DNA from: Gammaproteobacteria bacterium
GTDB taxonomy: Bacteria; Pseudomonadota; Gammaproteobacteria; Pseudomonadales; Porticoccaceae
Direction of reading: 5' to 3'
Length of the DNA stretch: 64,000 nucleotides
Assembly: GCA_018069465.1 (NCBI GenBank)
Contig: JAGPUW010000022.1
Coordinates: 1 to 64,000, forward strand
The position numbers were made by a program, and so were the translations under genes. Positions within the stretch are counted from its first letter, which is position 1; each line of letters opens with the position of its first letter. The notes under the pieces were generated by a model. That model did no database searches and had not been told where the DNA came from. It saw only the letters and a list, made by a program, of their open reading frames with translations. Below are positions 44,954 to 54,516 of the stretch, one piece after another.

Positions 44954-45853
44954 TCAGGCTCTGGGGTGATGCTCGGCATGTAACTCTTGCATGCGAGTCT
45001 TGGCAATGTGGGTATAAATTTGCGTGGTCGATAAATCGCTGTGGCCGAGCAGTAGCTGAACCACCCGCAAATCAGCCCCATGATTCAGCAAATGTGTGGC
45101 AAAGGCATGACGCAGGGTGTGGGGGGACATGGCCTGCTCAATGCCGGCCACACTGGCCCAATGTTTCAGCCGGTGCCAGAAAGTCTGGCGGGTCATACCG
45201 CGACCGCGCTGGCTGGGGAAGAGCACCTCACTGGCTTTCATACCCAGCAGCTCGGGACGGCTGTGGCGCAAATAGCGCGTCAACCAATCCAACGCCTCTT
45301 CACCAACCGGCACCAACCTTTCCTTGGCGCCCTTGCCAACCACGCGCACAACACCCTGGCGAATATTGACCTGACTCATGGTCAAGCTCACCAATTCAGT
45401 GACCCGCAGGCCCGTGGCATACAGTAATTCGATCATGGTTTTATCGCGCAGGCCGATGGTAGTGTCGACATCGGGAGCCAACAATAACTGCTCGACCTCT
45501 GCTTCACTCAGGCTTTTGGGCAATGGCTGGGGCAATTTTGGACTAGGCACCTTCGCCGTCGGATTCGTACTGATCTGTTTTTCGCGCAACCAGTAATAAT
45601 AAAAGCCCCGCAAACAAGACAGTGAGCGGGCGGCCGAGCGGGCACTCTTCGGTGGGTCCAGGCAAAACGCCATGTAATCACCCAGCAACGACTCATCCGC
45701 TGTCATCAATGTCGAGCCCAAGGGCTTCAGCCATTGACTAAAGGCCGACAGGTCGCGGCGATAGGACTGCCGCGTGTTGTCACTCAGGCCCTTTTCCAGC
45801 CACAGGGCGTCGATATATTTATCGATGCGTTCGTCATCAGTCGCAATACTCAT
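44954..45853 (-). CDS. xerD: Site-specific tyrosine recombinase XerD
   Basis: Resolves chromosome dimers at dif with XerC and FtsK. The catalytic domain has LLYATGLRVTELVSL (Arg I), the GKGAKERLVP lysine strand, HTLRHAFATHLLNHGADLR with HxxR, and IYTHIAKTRM with the Tyr. Start taken at ATG 45853 (MSIATDDERID); a frame of 16 more codons exists and the ribosome site is weak for both. About 299 residues, as usual. Confidence 0.93.
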   Translation of the reverse strand: MSIATDDERIDKYIDALWLEKGLSDNTRQSYRRDLSAFSQWLKPLGSTLMTADESLLGDYMAFCLDPPKSARSAARSLSCLRGFYYYWLREKQISTNPTAKVPSPKLPQPLPKSLSEAEVEQLLLAPDVDTTIGLRDKTMIELLYATGLRVTELVSLTMSQVNIRQGVVRVVGKGAKERLVPVGEEALDWLTRYLRHSRPELLGMKASEVLFPSQRGRGMTRQTFWHRLKHWASVAGIEQAMSPHTLRHAFATHLLNHGADLRVVQLLLGHSDLSTTQIYTHIAKTRMQELHAEHHPRA

Positions 45854-45950
45854 GGCTGGAGTGTAGTGGCTCGGTGCCACTCCTGTAAATGCCGTTGTCA
45901 CCGACCGGGGGCCATCAGATCACGACAAAACGCAGTCAATCAGCGGGCAC

Positions 45951-45977
45951 AAAAAAGGCGACCGAAGCCGCCTTTTT
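45951..45977 (-). terminator. Terminator of the rpsP-rplS operon
   Basis: AAAAAAGGCG(ACCGAAGC)CGCCTTTTT: on the minus strand a GGCG/CGCC stem with a T-run directly follows. It lies 20 bases beyond the rplS stop. Confidence 0.85.
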
Positions 45978-45996
45978 AACACAGCAGGGTAAACCC

Positions 45997-46350
45997 TTAG
46001 CCGAGCTTTTCCTTGATTCGAGCTGCTTTACCGGACAGTTCACGCAAGTAGTACAACTTGGCCTGACGCACGTCGCCGCGACGCTTCACCGTAATGCTGT
46101 CAATCGCCTTGCTGTGAGTCTGGAAAGTACGCTCAACACCGATGCCGCTAGAAATCTTGCGCACAGTGAACGCTGAGTTCAGGCCGCGATTGCGCTTGGC
46201 GATCACCACACCTTCGAAAGCCTGCAGACGCTCGCGATCACCCTCGCGAACCTTGACCTGAATAACAAGGGTGTCACCGGGACTAAAGGCAGGAATGTCC
46301 TTACCCATTTGCTCCGCTTCAAGTTCAGCGATCATTTTATTCTTGCTCAT
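45997..46350 (-). CDS. rplS: 50S ribosomal protein L19
   Basis: Basic protein of 117 residues from the ATG at 46350, which has CAGGAGCTGGAC upstream. Sequence such as [20 protein letters not shown] and [19 protein letters not shown] is L19. It is the last gene of the rpsP-rimM-trmD-rplS operon. Confidence 0.97.
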   Translation of the reverse strand: MSKNKMIAELEAEQMGKDIPAFSPGDTLVIQVKVREGDRERLQAFEGVVIAKRNRGLNSAFTVRKISSGIGVERTFQTHSKAIDSITVKRRGDVRQAKLYYLRELSGKAARIKEKLG

Positions 46351-46508
46351 GTCCAGCTCCTGGTAACTCTCTTTGTACGGCTTCACAGCCGGGTTAATGT
46401 CGTCAACAATTTGCTGTGAAGCCCGCAACTGTTGTGCAATATTCGTTCATTCTTTGCTAAATATTTGTTCACTATCTCTATGAGCGGGTCTACACCACCC
46501 GCCCCTTG

Positions 46509-47243
46509 TTACTCTTTTGTAGCCGCGGCCAATATCGCCGCCTGCTCCGCTGTCAGCGTCAACGCAGCCAACAGTTCCGGTCGTCTCGACCGCGTTCTCA
46601 TCAACGAGCGCTGCAAGCGCCAACGTCGTATTCTTTCGTGATTACCCGAGAGTAGTACCTCGGGAACCTGCATGCCCTCATAAACTTCGGGCCGCGTATA
46701 GTGCTCACAATCGAGCAAGCCGTCTACAAACGAATCCTCTTCAGCCGATGCCTCGTGACCTAGCACGCCCGGCAACTGCCTAAGCAGAGCATCCATCAGC
46801 ACCATCGCCGGCAGTTCTCCGCCGCTGAGTACATAGTCACCGATCGACCACTCTTCATCGACCTCTAGCGACAACAGCCGCTCGTCAATGCCTTCGTAGC
46901 GCCCGGCTATCAGCACCAAATTTTCTCTGCACCCGGCAAAATCGGCAACTGCCTGGTGTTTTAATAATTGACCTTGCGGCGATAAATACACCACTTTACA
47001 TGGACCCTGCATCCAGGCCCTGGCCTGCGTTATAGCTTCGCGCAGGGGCTCCAGCGTCATCACCATGCCCGGCCCTCCGCCATAGGGTCTGTCATCAACA
47101 CTGTGATGACGGTCGGCGGTATAGTCTCGGGGGTTAAAAAACCCGACTTCCACCAAACCCTTGCTGAGCGCTCGCCCCGTCACGCCGTAATCCGTTACCG
47201 CTTTAAACATCTCGGGAAACAGTGTCACCAGTGCTATTTTCAC
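46509..47243 (-). CDS. trmD: tRNA (guanine-N1)-methyltransferase TrmD
   Basis: SPOUT enzyme that makes m1G37. The 244-residue protein has [20 protein letters not shown], the knot region, and RYEGIDERL. Starts at GTG 47243 ([13 protein letters not shown]); the ribosome site is weak and translation may be coupled. Part of the conserved ribosomal operon. Confidence 0.96.
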   Translation of the reverse strand: MKIALVTLFPEMFKAVTDYGVTGRALSKGLVEVGFFNPRDYTADRHHSVDDRPYGGGPGMVMTLEPLREAITQARAWMQGPCKVVYLSPQGQLLKHQAVADFAGCRENLVLIAGRYEGIDERLLSLEVDEEWSIGDYVLSGGELPAMVLMDALLRQLPGVLGHEASAEEDSFVDGLLDCEHYTRPEVYEGMQVPEVLLSGNHERIRRWRLQRSLMRTRSRRPELLAALTLTAEQAAILAAATKE

Positions 47244-47327
47244 TAGTTATTACACCCAAGCTGCAGAACAGCCAGGCCGAGGTATTGCTCTGCTTTTTCC
47301 AAAACACTTTTCAACAAGGCAACAAAC

Positions 47328-47873
47328 CTAAAACTCGGGATCCCAGTCGACGAGGATTTCTCCAGCACCGGCATCAACCTTCAATAAGTACTGATCTACA
47401 TAGGGAATCAGTCTTTCCCTCTGATCAATACTGTCGTTTGTTCCCTTGACTACCAGCACGTCATTGGCGCCGGTTTCAAGGAAGCCCGAAACTTCACCGA
47501 GAAGTACACGAGCATCACCGTCGACGCTATAAACCTTCAAACCCTGCAGCTGGTACCAGTAGTGGTCACCACCTTCAAGGTCATCAAATTGCTCTCGCAA
47601 CACGCAGATGTCGAGACCCGCTAAAGCCTCGGCCTCGTTGCGATCATCAACACCGCACAAATGTGCGACTGTGCCTTTGCCTTGAGGGCGAAAACTATCG
47701 GCCTCAAGCTCTTGCCAGCGACCATCGAGCTGTACTCGCCAGGGCTGGTAGTTAAAGACATTCTCTGCTGGCTGGGTGTAGGAGTGTACTTTTACCCAGC
47801 CCTTAATACCGTGGGCCCCGGTAATCCGAGCCACCACTGCATAATCGCCAGGCTTTTCCATTCCCACACTCAA
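47328..47873 (-). CDS. rimM: 16S rRNA maturation factor RimM
   Basis: 181-residue factor that helps 30S assembly and binds S19. It begins DYAVVARITGAHGIKGWVKV, with a PRC-barrel end at GANDVLVVKGTNDSIDQRERLIPYV and VDWDPEF. The start may be TTG at 47873, or an ATG four codons later. 37 bases after rpsP. Confidence 0.95.
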   Translation of the reverse strand: MSVGMEKPGDYAVVARITGAHGIKGWVKVHSYTQPAENVFNYQPWRVQLDGRWQELEADSFRPQGKGTVAHLCGVDDRNEAEALAGLDICVLREQFDDLEGGDHYWYQLQGLKVYSVDGDARVLLGEVSGFLETGANDVLVVKGTNDSIDQRERLIPYVDQYLLKVDAGAGEILVDWDPEF

Positions 47874-47910
47874 CCCTGCTTACCGGGCCCTAATCAACTG
47901 GGCCAAGAAA

Positions 47911-48162
47911 TCAGGCTGCAGCTTTCGCCGCCTTTTTCAGCAGGCTAGCAACGCGCTCAGACAAGGTAGCGCCCTTGCTCACCCAGTAATCAATACGCTC
48001 TTGATCAAAGCGTAAAGGCTCTTCCTGCCCGCGGGCGAGAGGATTAAAAAAACCAACGCGTTCAATGTAGCGGCCATCTCGTGAACGGCGGCTATCGCTG
48101 ACCGTCAGATGGTAGAAAGGGCGTTTTTTTGAACCGCCACGTGCCAGACGTATTGTGACCAT
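47911..48162 (-). CDS. rpsP: 30S ribosomal protein S16
   Basis: 83 residues, [19 protein letters not shown] at the start, and [19 protein letters not shown]: clearly S16. First gene of the rpsP-rimM-trmD-rplS operon. The upstream region holds three imperfect CCGGGGTAAGT-like units at about 48185-48222. Confidence 0.97.
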   Translation of the reverse strand: MVTIRLARGGSKKRPFYHLTVSDSRRSRDGRYIERVGFFNPLARGQEEPLRFDQERIDYWVSKGATLSERVASLLKKAAKAAA

Positions 48163-48418
48163 GAAATCTGTTTTCCTGTTTTTACCGGGGTATTTATGCC
48201 GGGGTAAGTCTACCGGGGGTAAGTACCCATCCGGCCATACATTGCGCGGGGCTTGATCAAAGGCTTTGGCTACACGCTAAAACACCCTCGAAAGTATAAA
48301 AAATACTCTCAAAGTATTAAGGCGCAGACCAAGCACTCACAGCCCTACGGAAAGGCGCGGTATTTTACGTCAATTCAAAGCCAAAGAAAACCATCTTCTC
48401 AGAACAATTTTCAAAGCA

Positions 48419-49816
48419 TTAACGACGGAAGCCACTGGGTGGCATGCCACCACCCTGAGCACCGCTTTGCGACATCATGCTCTCCATGCCGCGCATCATC
48501 TTATTCATGCCCTTGCCTTTCATTTTCTTCATCATTTTGCTCATTTGCTTGTACTGCTTGAGCAGGCGATTGAGATCCTGAATATTGGTGCCCGAACCCT
48601 GGGTGATGCGCCGCTTGCGCGAGCCATTGAGAATATCGGGGTTGGATCTTTCGGCCAGAGTCATCGAATCGATGATTATTGACATGCGACCCAGCTGTGA
48701 ACTCAGGTTCGCCTGCTCGGCCATTTGCGCCATATTGCCCATACCGGGCATTTTTTCGAGCATGCCGCCCATGCCGCCCATGTTTTGCATCTGTTGTAGC
48801 TGATCACGCAGGTCGTTGAGGTCAAAGCGCTTGCCCTTTTGTACCTTTTTAATCAGCTTGTCAGCTTTCTTTTTATCGACCTTGCGCTCAACTTCCTCGA
48901 TCAACGAGAGCATGTCGCCCATGCCGAGAATACGCGAAGCCACCCGCTCGGGATGGAAGGGCTCAAGGGCATCGGTTTTTTCACCGACGCCAAGGAATTT
49001 AATCGGCTTGCCGGTAACCTGACGCACAGACAGGGCCGCACCACCGCGAGCATCGCCATCAACCTTGGTCAAAATAACCCCGGTCAGCGGCAGGGCATCA
49101 TTGAAGGCACTGGCCGTATTCACGGCGTCCTGACCAATCATGGCGTCAATGACGAACAGGGTTTCAACCGGCTTCACCGCGGCATGAAGATCTTTGATCT
49201 CAGTCATCAATACTTCATCGATATGCAGGCGACCTGCGGTATCGACGATCAGCACATCGGCAAAGCTTTTGCGCGCCGCCGCCAATGCAGCTTGCGCGAT
49301 ATCGACCGGGCTCTGCTCAGACGTGCTGGGGAAGAACTCAGCGCCCACCTCGCCAGCCAGAACCTCAAGCTGCTTAATCGCCGCCGGGCGATAAACGTCG
49401 GCGCTGACCACCATGACTTTTTTCTTTTCCCGCTCACTTAAATAACGCGCCAGTTTGGCAACGGAAGTGGTTTTACCCGCACCCTGTAAGCCGGCCATTA
49501 AGATCACTGCCGGCGGCGCCGCAGCGAGATCGAGACTCTCGTTGCTGGCACCCATCACCAGTTCGAGCTGGTCCTGCACAATCTTTAAAAACTGCTGCCC
49601 CGGATTGAGACTGAGATTAACATTCTGCCCCACAGCGCTGTCGCGCACCTGATCGATAAAGGTTTTCACTACGGGCAGGGCAACATCGGCCTCCAGCAGC
49701 GCCATGCGCACTTCGCGCAGGGTGTCCTTAATATTTTCTTCACTGAGGGTCGATTTGCCAGAGATGGCTTTCAGGCTATGGGAAAGACGATCACTGAGAT
49801 TTTCGAATAGGGCCAT
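48419..49816 (-). CDS. ffh: Signal recognition particle protein Ffh
   Basis: GTPase that, with 4.5S RNA, targets nascent inner-membrane proteins. The G-domain has GLQGAGKTTSVAKLA, DTAGRL and TKVDGDARGGAAL. The M-domain is methionine-rich with a GGMGGMLEKMPGMG loop and the RNA-binding RRITQGSGTNIQDLNRLLKQ. 465 residues, normal length. Monocistronic and divergent from ypjD. Confidence 0.97.
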   Translation of the reverse strand: MALFENLSDRLSHSLKAISGKSTLSEENIKDTLREVRMALLEADVALPVVKTFIDQVRDSAVGQNVNLSLNPGQQFLKIVQDQLELVMGASNESLDLAAAPPAVILMAGLQGAGKTTSVAKLARYLSEREKKKVMVVSADVYRPAAIKQLEVLAGEVGAEFFPSTSEQSPVDIAQAALAAARKSFADVLIVDTAGRLHIDEVLMTEIKDLHAAVKPVETLFVIDAMIGQDAVNTASAFNDALPLTGVILTKVDGDARGGAALSVRQVTGKPIKFLGVGEKTDALEPFHPERVASRILGMGDMLSLIEEVERKVDKKKADKLIKKVQKGKRFDLNDLRDQLQQMQNMGGMGGMLEKMPGMGNMAQMAEQANLSSQLGRMSIIIDSMTLAERSNPDILNGSRKRRITQGSGTNIQDLNRLLKQYKQMSKMMKKMKGKGMNKMMRGMESMMSQSGAQGGGMPPSGFRR

Positions 49817-49996
49817 GGTTTTTAATCCCGCTGAAGGTTAGGCGCTAGCATTAGGCAATTTAGCCCCACAGTATAACCGATCAAAACCTTCACCGGCAGC
49901 AATCTACCTGCAGCACCTGGCCGGTCGAGCCACATGCTTTGCGCCACTGGCTTTCTGTGCCAAACTCGACGAATCTGATCAACACGAACAGCTGTT

Positions 49997-50806
49997 ATGT
50001 CCGTACAATTTTCTGCCCTAGCGGCAATTGCCTGCTATCTACTAGCTTTTGGCTTGCAGGTTCGCGCCAGCCTGCAACCATCCAACAGCAATGCCTCCCT
50101 TGCTAAAGGCTCGGTACTCGGCCTTAGCTGCCTCGCTTTAGCTGCCCATTTTTTCACCAGCTGGCAGCAAATCTTTACTGACTCGGGCACTAATTTCAGC
50201 TTGCTGCCACTGTCGGTGGCGATATTTATGGTGATCAATTTTATGGTGGTTAGCGGCAGTCTGCGCCGACCCTTTCACAGTCTTTTCCTGCTGCTGTTTC
50301 CCTTCAGCGCTCTGGCCCTGGCGCTATCTTTACTGCCCCTCGGGCAAAGCCCGCCCCGCAACAACCTGCCCCCTGGCTTGAGCCTGCATATTTTATTATC
50401 GATTATTGCCTATAGCCTGCTTAGTATTGCCGCTCTTGAAGCGCTCTTTCTCGCCTATCAGAACCGTCAGCTGCACCAGCACCACAGCAGCGCTTTAATG
50501 CGCATACTGCCACCCTTGCAAACGATGGAGAGCCTGTTATTTAGCCTGGTGATCACTGGTTTTACCCTGCTCACACTGGCGCTGATTAGCGGCCTTCTCT
50601 TTGTCGACAATTTTTTTGCCCAGCACCTGGTACACAAAACGGTGTTTTCCATCGTCGCCTGGCTGGTCTACGGCATATTATTGTGGGGGCATTTCCGCTG
50701 GGGCTGGAGAGGCAAAACCGCCACCGCGTGGACCCTCGGTGGCTTTACCCTATTAATGTTCGCCTTCTGGGGCACCAAGTTTGTACTCGAGGTTATTCTT
50801 GCCTAA
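49997..50806 (+). CDS. ypjD: Cytochrome c assembly-like inner membrane protein YpjD
   Basis: 269 residues with about eight membrane spans. The pattern of the CcsA/YpjD family is seen in LSLHILLSIIAYSLLSIAA and HKTVFSIVAWLVYGILLWGHF, with histidines as in haem-binding relatives. Function of the YpjD branch is uncertain. The ATG has no strong ribosome site. It is divergent from ffh, with a CorC-type gene downstream, a common grouping in this lineage. Confidence 0.85.
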   Translation: MSVQFSALAAIACYLLAFGLQVRASLQPSNSNASLAKGSVLGLSCLALAAHFFTSWQQIFTDSGTNFSLLPLSVAIFMVINFMVVSGSLRRPFHSLFLLLFPFSALALALSLLPLGQSPPRNNLPPGLSLHILLSIIAYSLLSIAALEALFLAYQNRQLHQHHSSALMRILPPLQTMESLLFSLVITGFTLLTLALISGLLFVDNFFAQHLVHKTVFSIVAWLVYGILLWGHFRWGWRGKTATAWTLGGFTLLMFAFWGTKFVLEVILA

Positions 50807-50888
50807 AACCAGTCAATAAACTCAGTTGCCAAGCGCTGCAAACTCCTTCAACATGAGCGCCCCTTAGCTATGAGAGTTTAGCCCCTCT

Positions 50889-52175
50889 TTGAACGACGCC
50901 CCGATATGGTTACTTGTCAGTGTGCTGACTGGCCTCTTGATTATCTCTGCTTTTTTTTCTGGCTCCGAAACGGGCATGATGTCCCTCAACCGTTATCGGC
51001 TGAAACATCTTGCCAAGAAAAATCGTGGCGCCCGGCGCGCCCAGAAGCTTCTCGAGCGCCCCGACCGCCTGATCGGCATCATCCTGATCGGCAATAATGC
51101 GGTCAACATTCTCGCCTCCATTATTGCCTCCATCATTAGCATTCGTCTGTTTGGCCCTGAAATCGGCATTGTTGTCGCCACTCTCGGCCTCACTTTTGCC
51201 ATTCTGATTTTCTCCGAGGTAACACCAAAAACCATCGCTGCCCTGCACCCCGAGAGCGTGGCCTTTAAGGCCAGTCATATTCTTAAACCTCTGCTCAAAA
51301 TTGCCTACCCACTGGTGTGGATAGTCAATCATCTATCCAACGCCCTGGTGCGTCTGCTCGGTTTCAACCCATTGAAGAAGGTTGACGACAGCCTCAGCAA
51401 AGATGAGCTGCGCACGGTGGTGGATGAGGCCAAGGAAGAGAATCTCTCGTCGCGTCACCAGGACATGTTGATCAGCGTGCTGGATCTGGAAAAAATCAGC
51501 GTCAACGACATTATGGTGCCGCGCAATGAAATCATCGGCCTCAATTTAGAGGACGATATCGACACCCTGGTCGAGCGCATCGTCAATACCGAACACACCC
51601 GCCTGCCGATCTACGAGGGCGACATTAACCAGATAGTGGGCATCCTCCACATGCGCAAGGTGAGCCGTATTTTGCGCGGTGGCGAGGGCGAGCTGACTAA
51701 AGAGGCGCTTAAGCGCTTTGCCAATCCGACCTACTTTATTCCCGCCGAAACGCCGCTGCATATTCAGCTCATTAAATTCCAGAAGAACAAATACCGCCTC
51801 GGCCTGGTGGTCGATGAATACGGCGAAATAGAGGGTCTGGCCACACTCGACGATATCCTCGAAGAAATCGTCGGCGATTTCACCACCAATATTTTCGAAC
51901 ACGAAGATGAAATCGCGCGCCAGGATGACGGCAGTTATTTGATCGACGGAGCCGCGAATATTCGCGACATCAACAAAACTACTCATTGGGATTTGCCCGT
52001 TGACGGGCCAAAAACCCTCAACGGCCTGGCCCTTGAGCATATTGAAAATTTCCCCGACGCCAAAGTCAGCTTTAGCATCGACACCTACCGGCTCGAAGTA
52101 CTCGCGCTCTCGGAAAAAATGATCAGCAAGCTAAAAGTTTGGCAGGTAGCCCCGCCCCGACAGGAAGAGCGCTAA
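50889..52175 (+). CDS. CNNM/CorC-type transporter-associated protein (HlyC/CorC family)
   Basis: Three domains in 428 residues. A DUF21 membrane domain at about 1-180 has four spans with FFSGSETGMMSLNRYRLKHL and GNNAVNILASIIAS. Paired CBS domains lie at about 200-330 (VPRNEIIGLNLEDDIDTL). A C-terminal CorC_HlyC domain (LVVDEYGEIEGLATLDDILE) follows. Relatives move or control Mg2+/Co2+. The start is TTG. It follows ypjD by 82 bases, as in related genomes. Confidence 0.92.
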   Translation: MNDAPIWLLVSVLTGLLIISAFFSGSETGMMSLNRYRLKHLAKKNRGARRAQKLLERPDRLIGIILIGNNAVNILASIIASIISIRLFGPEIGIVVATLGLTFAILIFSEVTPKTIAALHPESVAFKASHILKPLLKIAYPLVWIVNHLSNALVRLLGFNPLKKVDDSLSKDELRTVVDEAKEENLSSRHQDMLISVLDLEKISVNDIMVPRNEIIGLNLEDDIDTLVERIVNTEHTRLPIYEGDINQIVGILHMRKVSRILRGGEGELTKEALKRFANPTYFIPAETPLHIQLIKFQKNKYRLGLVVDEYGEIEGLATLDDILEEIVGDFTTNIFEHEDEIARQDDGSYLIDGAANIRDINKTTHWDLPVDGPKTLNGLALEHIENFPDAKVSFSIDTYRLEVLALSEKMISKLKVWQVAPPRQEER

Positions 52176-52188
52176 GCGCGGCAACACC

Positions 52189-52407
52189 TCAGGCGAAGGG
52201 GTTGCCAACCTTGCCCCGAGCTTGAGCATTTTTTAGCACCGCTCGGCGCGCGGCGTTATCCAGCGACACCCACTGGCGAATTTCCCCACCACTGCGATGG
52301 CAGCCCGTGCAGATATCACCTGCCCCGAGGACGCAGATCGACACACAGGGTGAAACCACCGGCGCCTCTGCAACTGCGCCGCCCGCCATTTTTTTATCGT
52401 CGCTCAT
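52189..52407 (-). CDS. DUF1289 small cysteine-rich protein
   Basis: 72 residues with the DUF1289 signature SPCVSICVL..GDICTGCHRS and four cysteines spaced for metal or cluster binding. Family function unknown. Convergent to the CorC-type gene, stop 13 bases apart. It lies upstream-adjacent to a gamma-carbonic-anhydrase-like gene on the same strand. Confidence 0.85.
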   Translation of the reverse strand: MSDDKKMAGGAVAEAPVVSPCVSICVLGAGDICTGCHRSGGEIRQWVSLDNAARRAVLKNAQARGKVGNPFA

Positions 52408-52445
52408 ATCGCAACCCGCTAATTGTCAAAGGTTCAGGTTAAGAC

Positions 52446-52967
52446 TTACTTTAAGGCAACGAGCGACGTGCGAAAACTCGCCGCTTTTTCAATATACGTC
52501 GCGGCCGACCCCTGCAACACGGCAACGGTTTTTTCATCGAGCTGGCGGACAATCTTCGCCGGCGTACCGAGCACCATCGAGTTATCGGGAATCACCATGC
52601 CTTCGGGTACCAGGGCATTGGCACCGATCAAGCAGTTCTTGCCAATTTTTGCGCCATTGAGAATCACCGCGTTAATGCCAATCAGCGAATTGTCGCCAAT
52701 GGTGCAGCCATGAATCATCGCGCAATGACCGATGGTGATATTGCAGCCAATGTTGGCCTGTATGCCCGGGTCGGTGTGGATCACTGCCGTATCCTGAACA
52801 TTAGTGCCGGCGCCGATATTAATAATATCGGTATCGCCGCGAATCACCGCGCCAAACCAGACACTGACCTGATCACCCAAATTAACCGAGCCGATCACAT
52901 CGGCGCTGGGGGCGACAAACACATCTTTGCCCAGTGTCGGTATCCGGTCTTCGTATTGATAAATCAT
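52446..52967 (-). CDS. Gamma-carbonic-anhydrase-like hexapeptide protein
   Basis: 173-residue left-handed beta-helix of hexapeptide repeats with the metal histidines in DTAVIHTD and GHCAMIHGCTIGDN. This is the YrdA/CaiE-type family; some members are carbonic anhydrases, others have no known activity. GAGGTAAAACA precedes the ATG. It lies 33 bases after the Nudix gene on the minus strand, so they may share a transcript. Confidence 0.92.
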   Translation of the reverse strand: MIYQYEDRIPTLGKDVFVAPSADVIGSVNLGDQVSVWFGAVIRGDTDIINIGAGTNVQDTAVIHTDPGIQANIGCNITIGHCAMIHGCTIGDNSLIGINAVILNGAKIGKNCLIGANALVPEGMVIPDNSMVLGTPAKIVRQLDEKTVAVLQGSAATYIEKAASFRTSLVALK

Positions 52968-53000
52968 TGTTTTACCTCTTAATGATAGTGATTGTTGGCT

Positions 53001-53639
53001 TCACTGACCCTCGGGAAAGTGCGGAAATTGCTGGCGTATATCAGCCGGCAAGTCAGCCCGATCAATCTCGGCGCACAAGCCCACATCAAACACCCGATTG
53101 AGCATATCGACCAGCACCGTCAGGGTAAAACCCCAGATGGTGTAGCCCGCATAGTGATAACAGGGCATCCAGCACCAGCTGCCCAGCACATCGACCTGCC
53201 TCTTAATTAAGTGCTTCGGTTCCAGCAAGTATGACAGGGGCACATGAAATATCGCCTCCAGTTCAGAGGGATCAGCCAGCAGCTCCAGACCGGGGCGGAT
53301 AAAACCCAGGTAGGGTGTCACCTGCACCCCCAGACGCGTGCGCCGCTGTGGGAGCCTGGCAACCAACTCGACCTCTGCCGGCGCCAAAGCCACCTCCTCC
53401 TCGCTTTCACGCAAGGCGGTTGACAGCAAACTGCTATCGCCCTGCTCCCACTTGCCCCCCGGAAAGGCCACCTGTCCGGGGTGACTATTCATGTGCTGGG
53501 CACGCTGAATAAACACCAGCTGGGGATCGTGCTCGCGGGTCAAAGCCAGCAACACGGCTGCCTCACGACCACCCTCCGCTGGCTGCAAGGCTGCGGGCGG
53601 CAAACTGACAAGCTGCTCGGAAATTTTATTTAACACCAA
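53001..53639 (-). CDS. Nudix CoA pyrophosphatase-type hydrolase (NudL-like)
   Basis: 212 residues with the Nudix box GGKWEQGDSSLLSTALRESEEEVAL, preceded by HPGQVAFPGG and followed by the PxLGFI... region typical of CoA-diphosphatase NudL/YeaB. The role is probably hydrolysis of CoA or other nucleoside diphosphates. The start is a TTG or the GTG next to it. It is divergent from another Nudix gene. Confidence 0.87.
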   Translation of the reverse strand: MVLNKISEQLVSLPPAALQPAEGGREAAVLLALTREHDPQLVFIQRAQHMNSHPGQVAFPGGKWEQGDSSLLSTALRESEEEVALAPAEVELVARLPQRRTRLGVQVTPYLGFIRPGLELLADPSELEAIFHVPLSYLLEPKHLIKRQVDVLGSWCWMPCYHYAGYTIWGFTLTVLVDMLNRVFDVGLCAEIDRADLPADIRQQFPHFPEGQ

Positions 53640-53733
53640 AAAAAACCTGCTTCATTTGTTTCCTGCTTATTGTTCGACAAGGTTATACTCAGGACAATAA
53701 ATTGTCATAAATAATTCAGGATATGCCAGCACC

Positions 53734-54267
53734 TTGAAATACTGTAGTAGCTGCGGCGGCGATATTACGCGACGCATCCCCGAGGGCGACGATCGCCACC
53801 GACACATTTGCGATGGCTGTGAAACCATACACTATCAAAACCCCTGCATTATCGCTGGCTGCATCCCCGTGTACCAGAATCAGGTACTACTCTGCCGTCG
53901 CGCCATTGAGCCCGCCTACGGGTATTGGACCCTGCCGGCAGGCTTTATGGAAAACGGCGAGACCATACTCGAGGGTGCCGTGCGCGAATGTGTTGAAGAG
54001 GCCAACGCCCACCTGCATTCCCTCGAGCTGTACAGCATGATAGACATCCCCCACATCAATCAGGTCTATGTGTTTTTTCGCGGCGAGCTGGAAAAGCCTG
54101 ATTTCTCACCGGGTATAGAATCCCTCGAAGTCGAACTCTTTGAGGAGCATCAAATACCCTGGCAGGAGATCGCCTTTCCCTCGGTAAAGAAGACCCTAAA
54201 ACAGTTTTTCAAGGATAGAGAAACAGGCGCTTTCCCCGTCAGGACAGATGCCATCCGCCGCAAATAA
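53734..54267 (+). CDS. Nudix hydrolase with N-terminal zinc ribbon
   Basis: 177 residues. A zinc ribbon with CSSCGG and CDGC at residues 4-29 precedes a Nudix domain with GFMENGETILEGAVRECVEE. This is the architecture of a widespread NADH-pyrophosphatase-like group; the substrate is not known. Start TTG with a weak site. Divergent from the NudL-like gene. Confidence 0.87.
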   Translation: MKYCSSCGGDITRRIPEGDDRHRHICDGCETIHYQNPCIIAGCIPVYQNQVLLCRRAIEPAYGYWTLPAGFMENGETILEGAVRECVEEANAHLHSLELYSMIDIPHINQVYVFFRGELEKPDFSPGIESLEVELFEEHQIPWQEIAFPSVKKTLKQFFKDRETGAFPVRTDAIRRK

Positions 54268-54516
54268 ACGGGCGCAGGCCGCCTGACTCCACCAACAGCA
54301 CCTGCGCACGAAATTAAACAGTGCCCATAAGGACATAATTCTTCAAAATACGCCCCATTGTCGTAATCGGCACCCTAAAAGACAGTTAATGCCCTCCTCT
54401 CACTCAGCTTTTTTACGTAGAGTCCCCAGCCTGTAAACTGAGTAGTACCCTTTTTAGGGCAACAACACATATCAAAATCGAACAATAAAAATCACACTGA
54501 CAGGGGAAAATCGGGA

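Noticed and set aside
48279-48293. AACACCCTCGAAA shared with the IS junction at 133-145
   Set aside because: The match is only about 13 bases and includes host flank at 141-143, so it is not another IS end.
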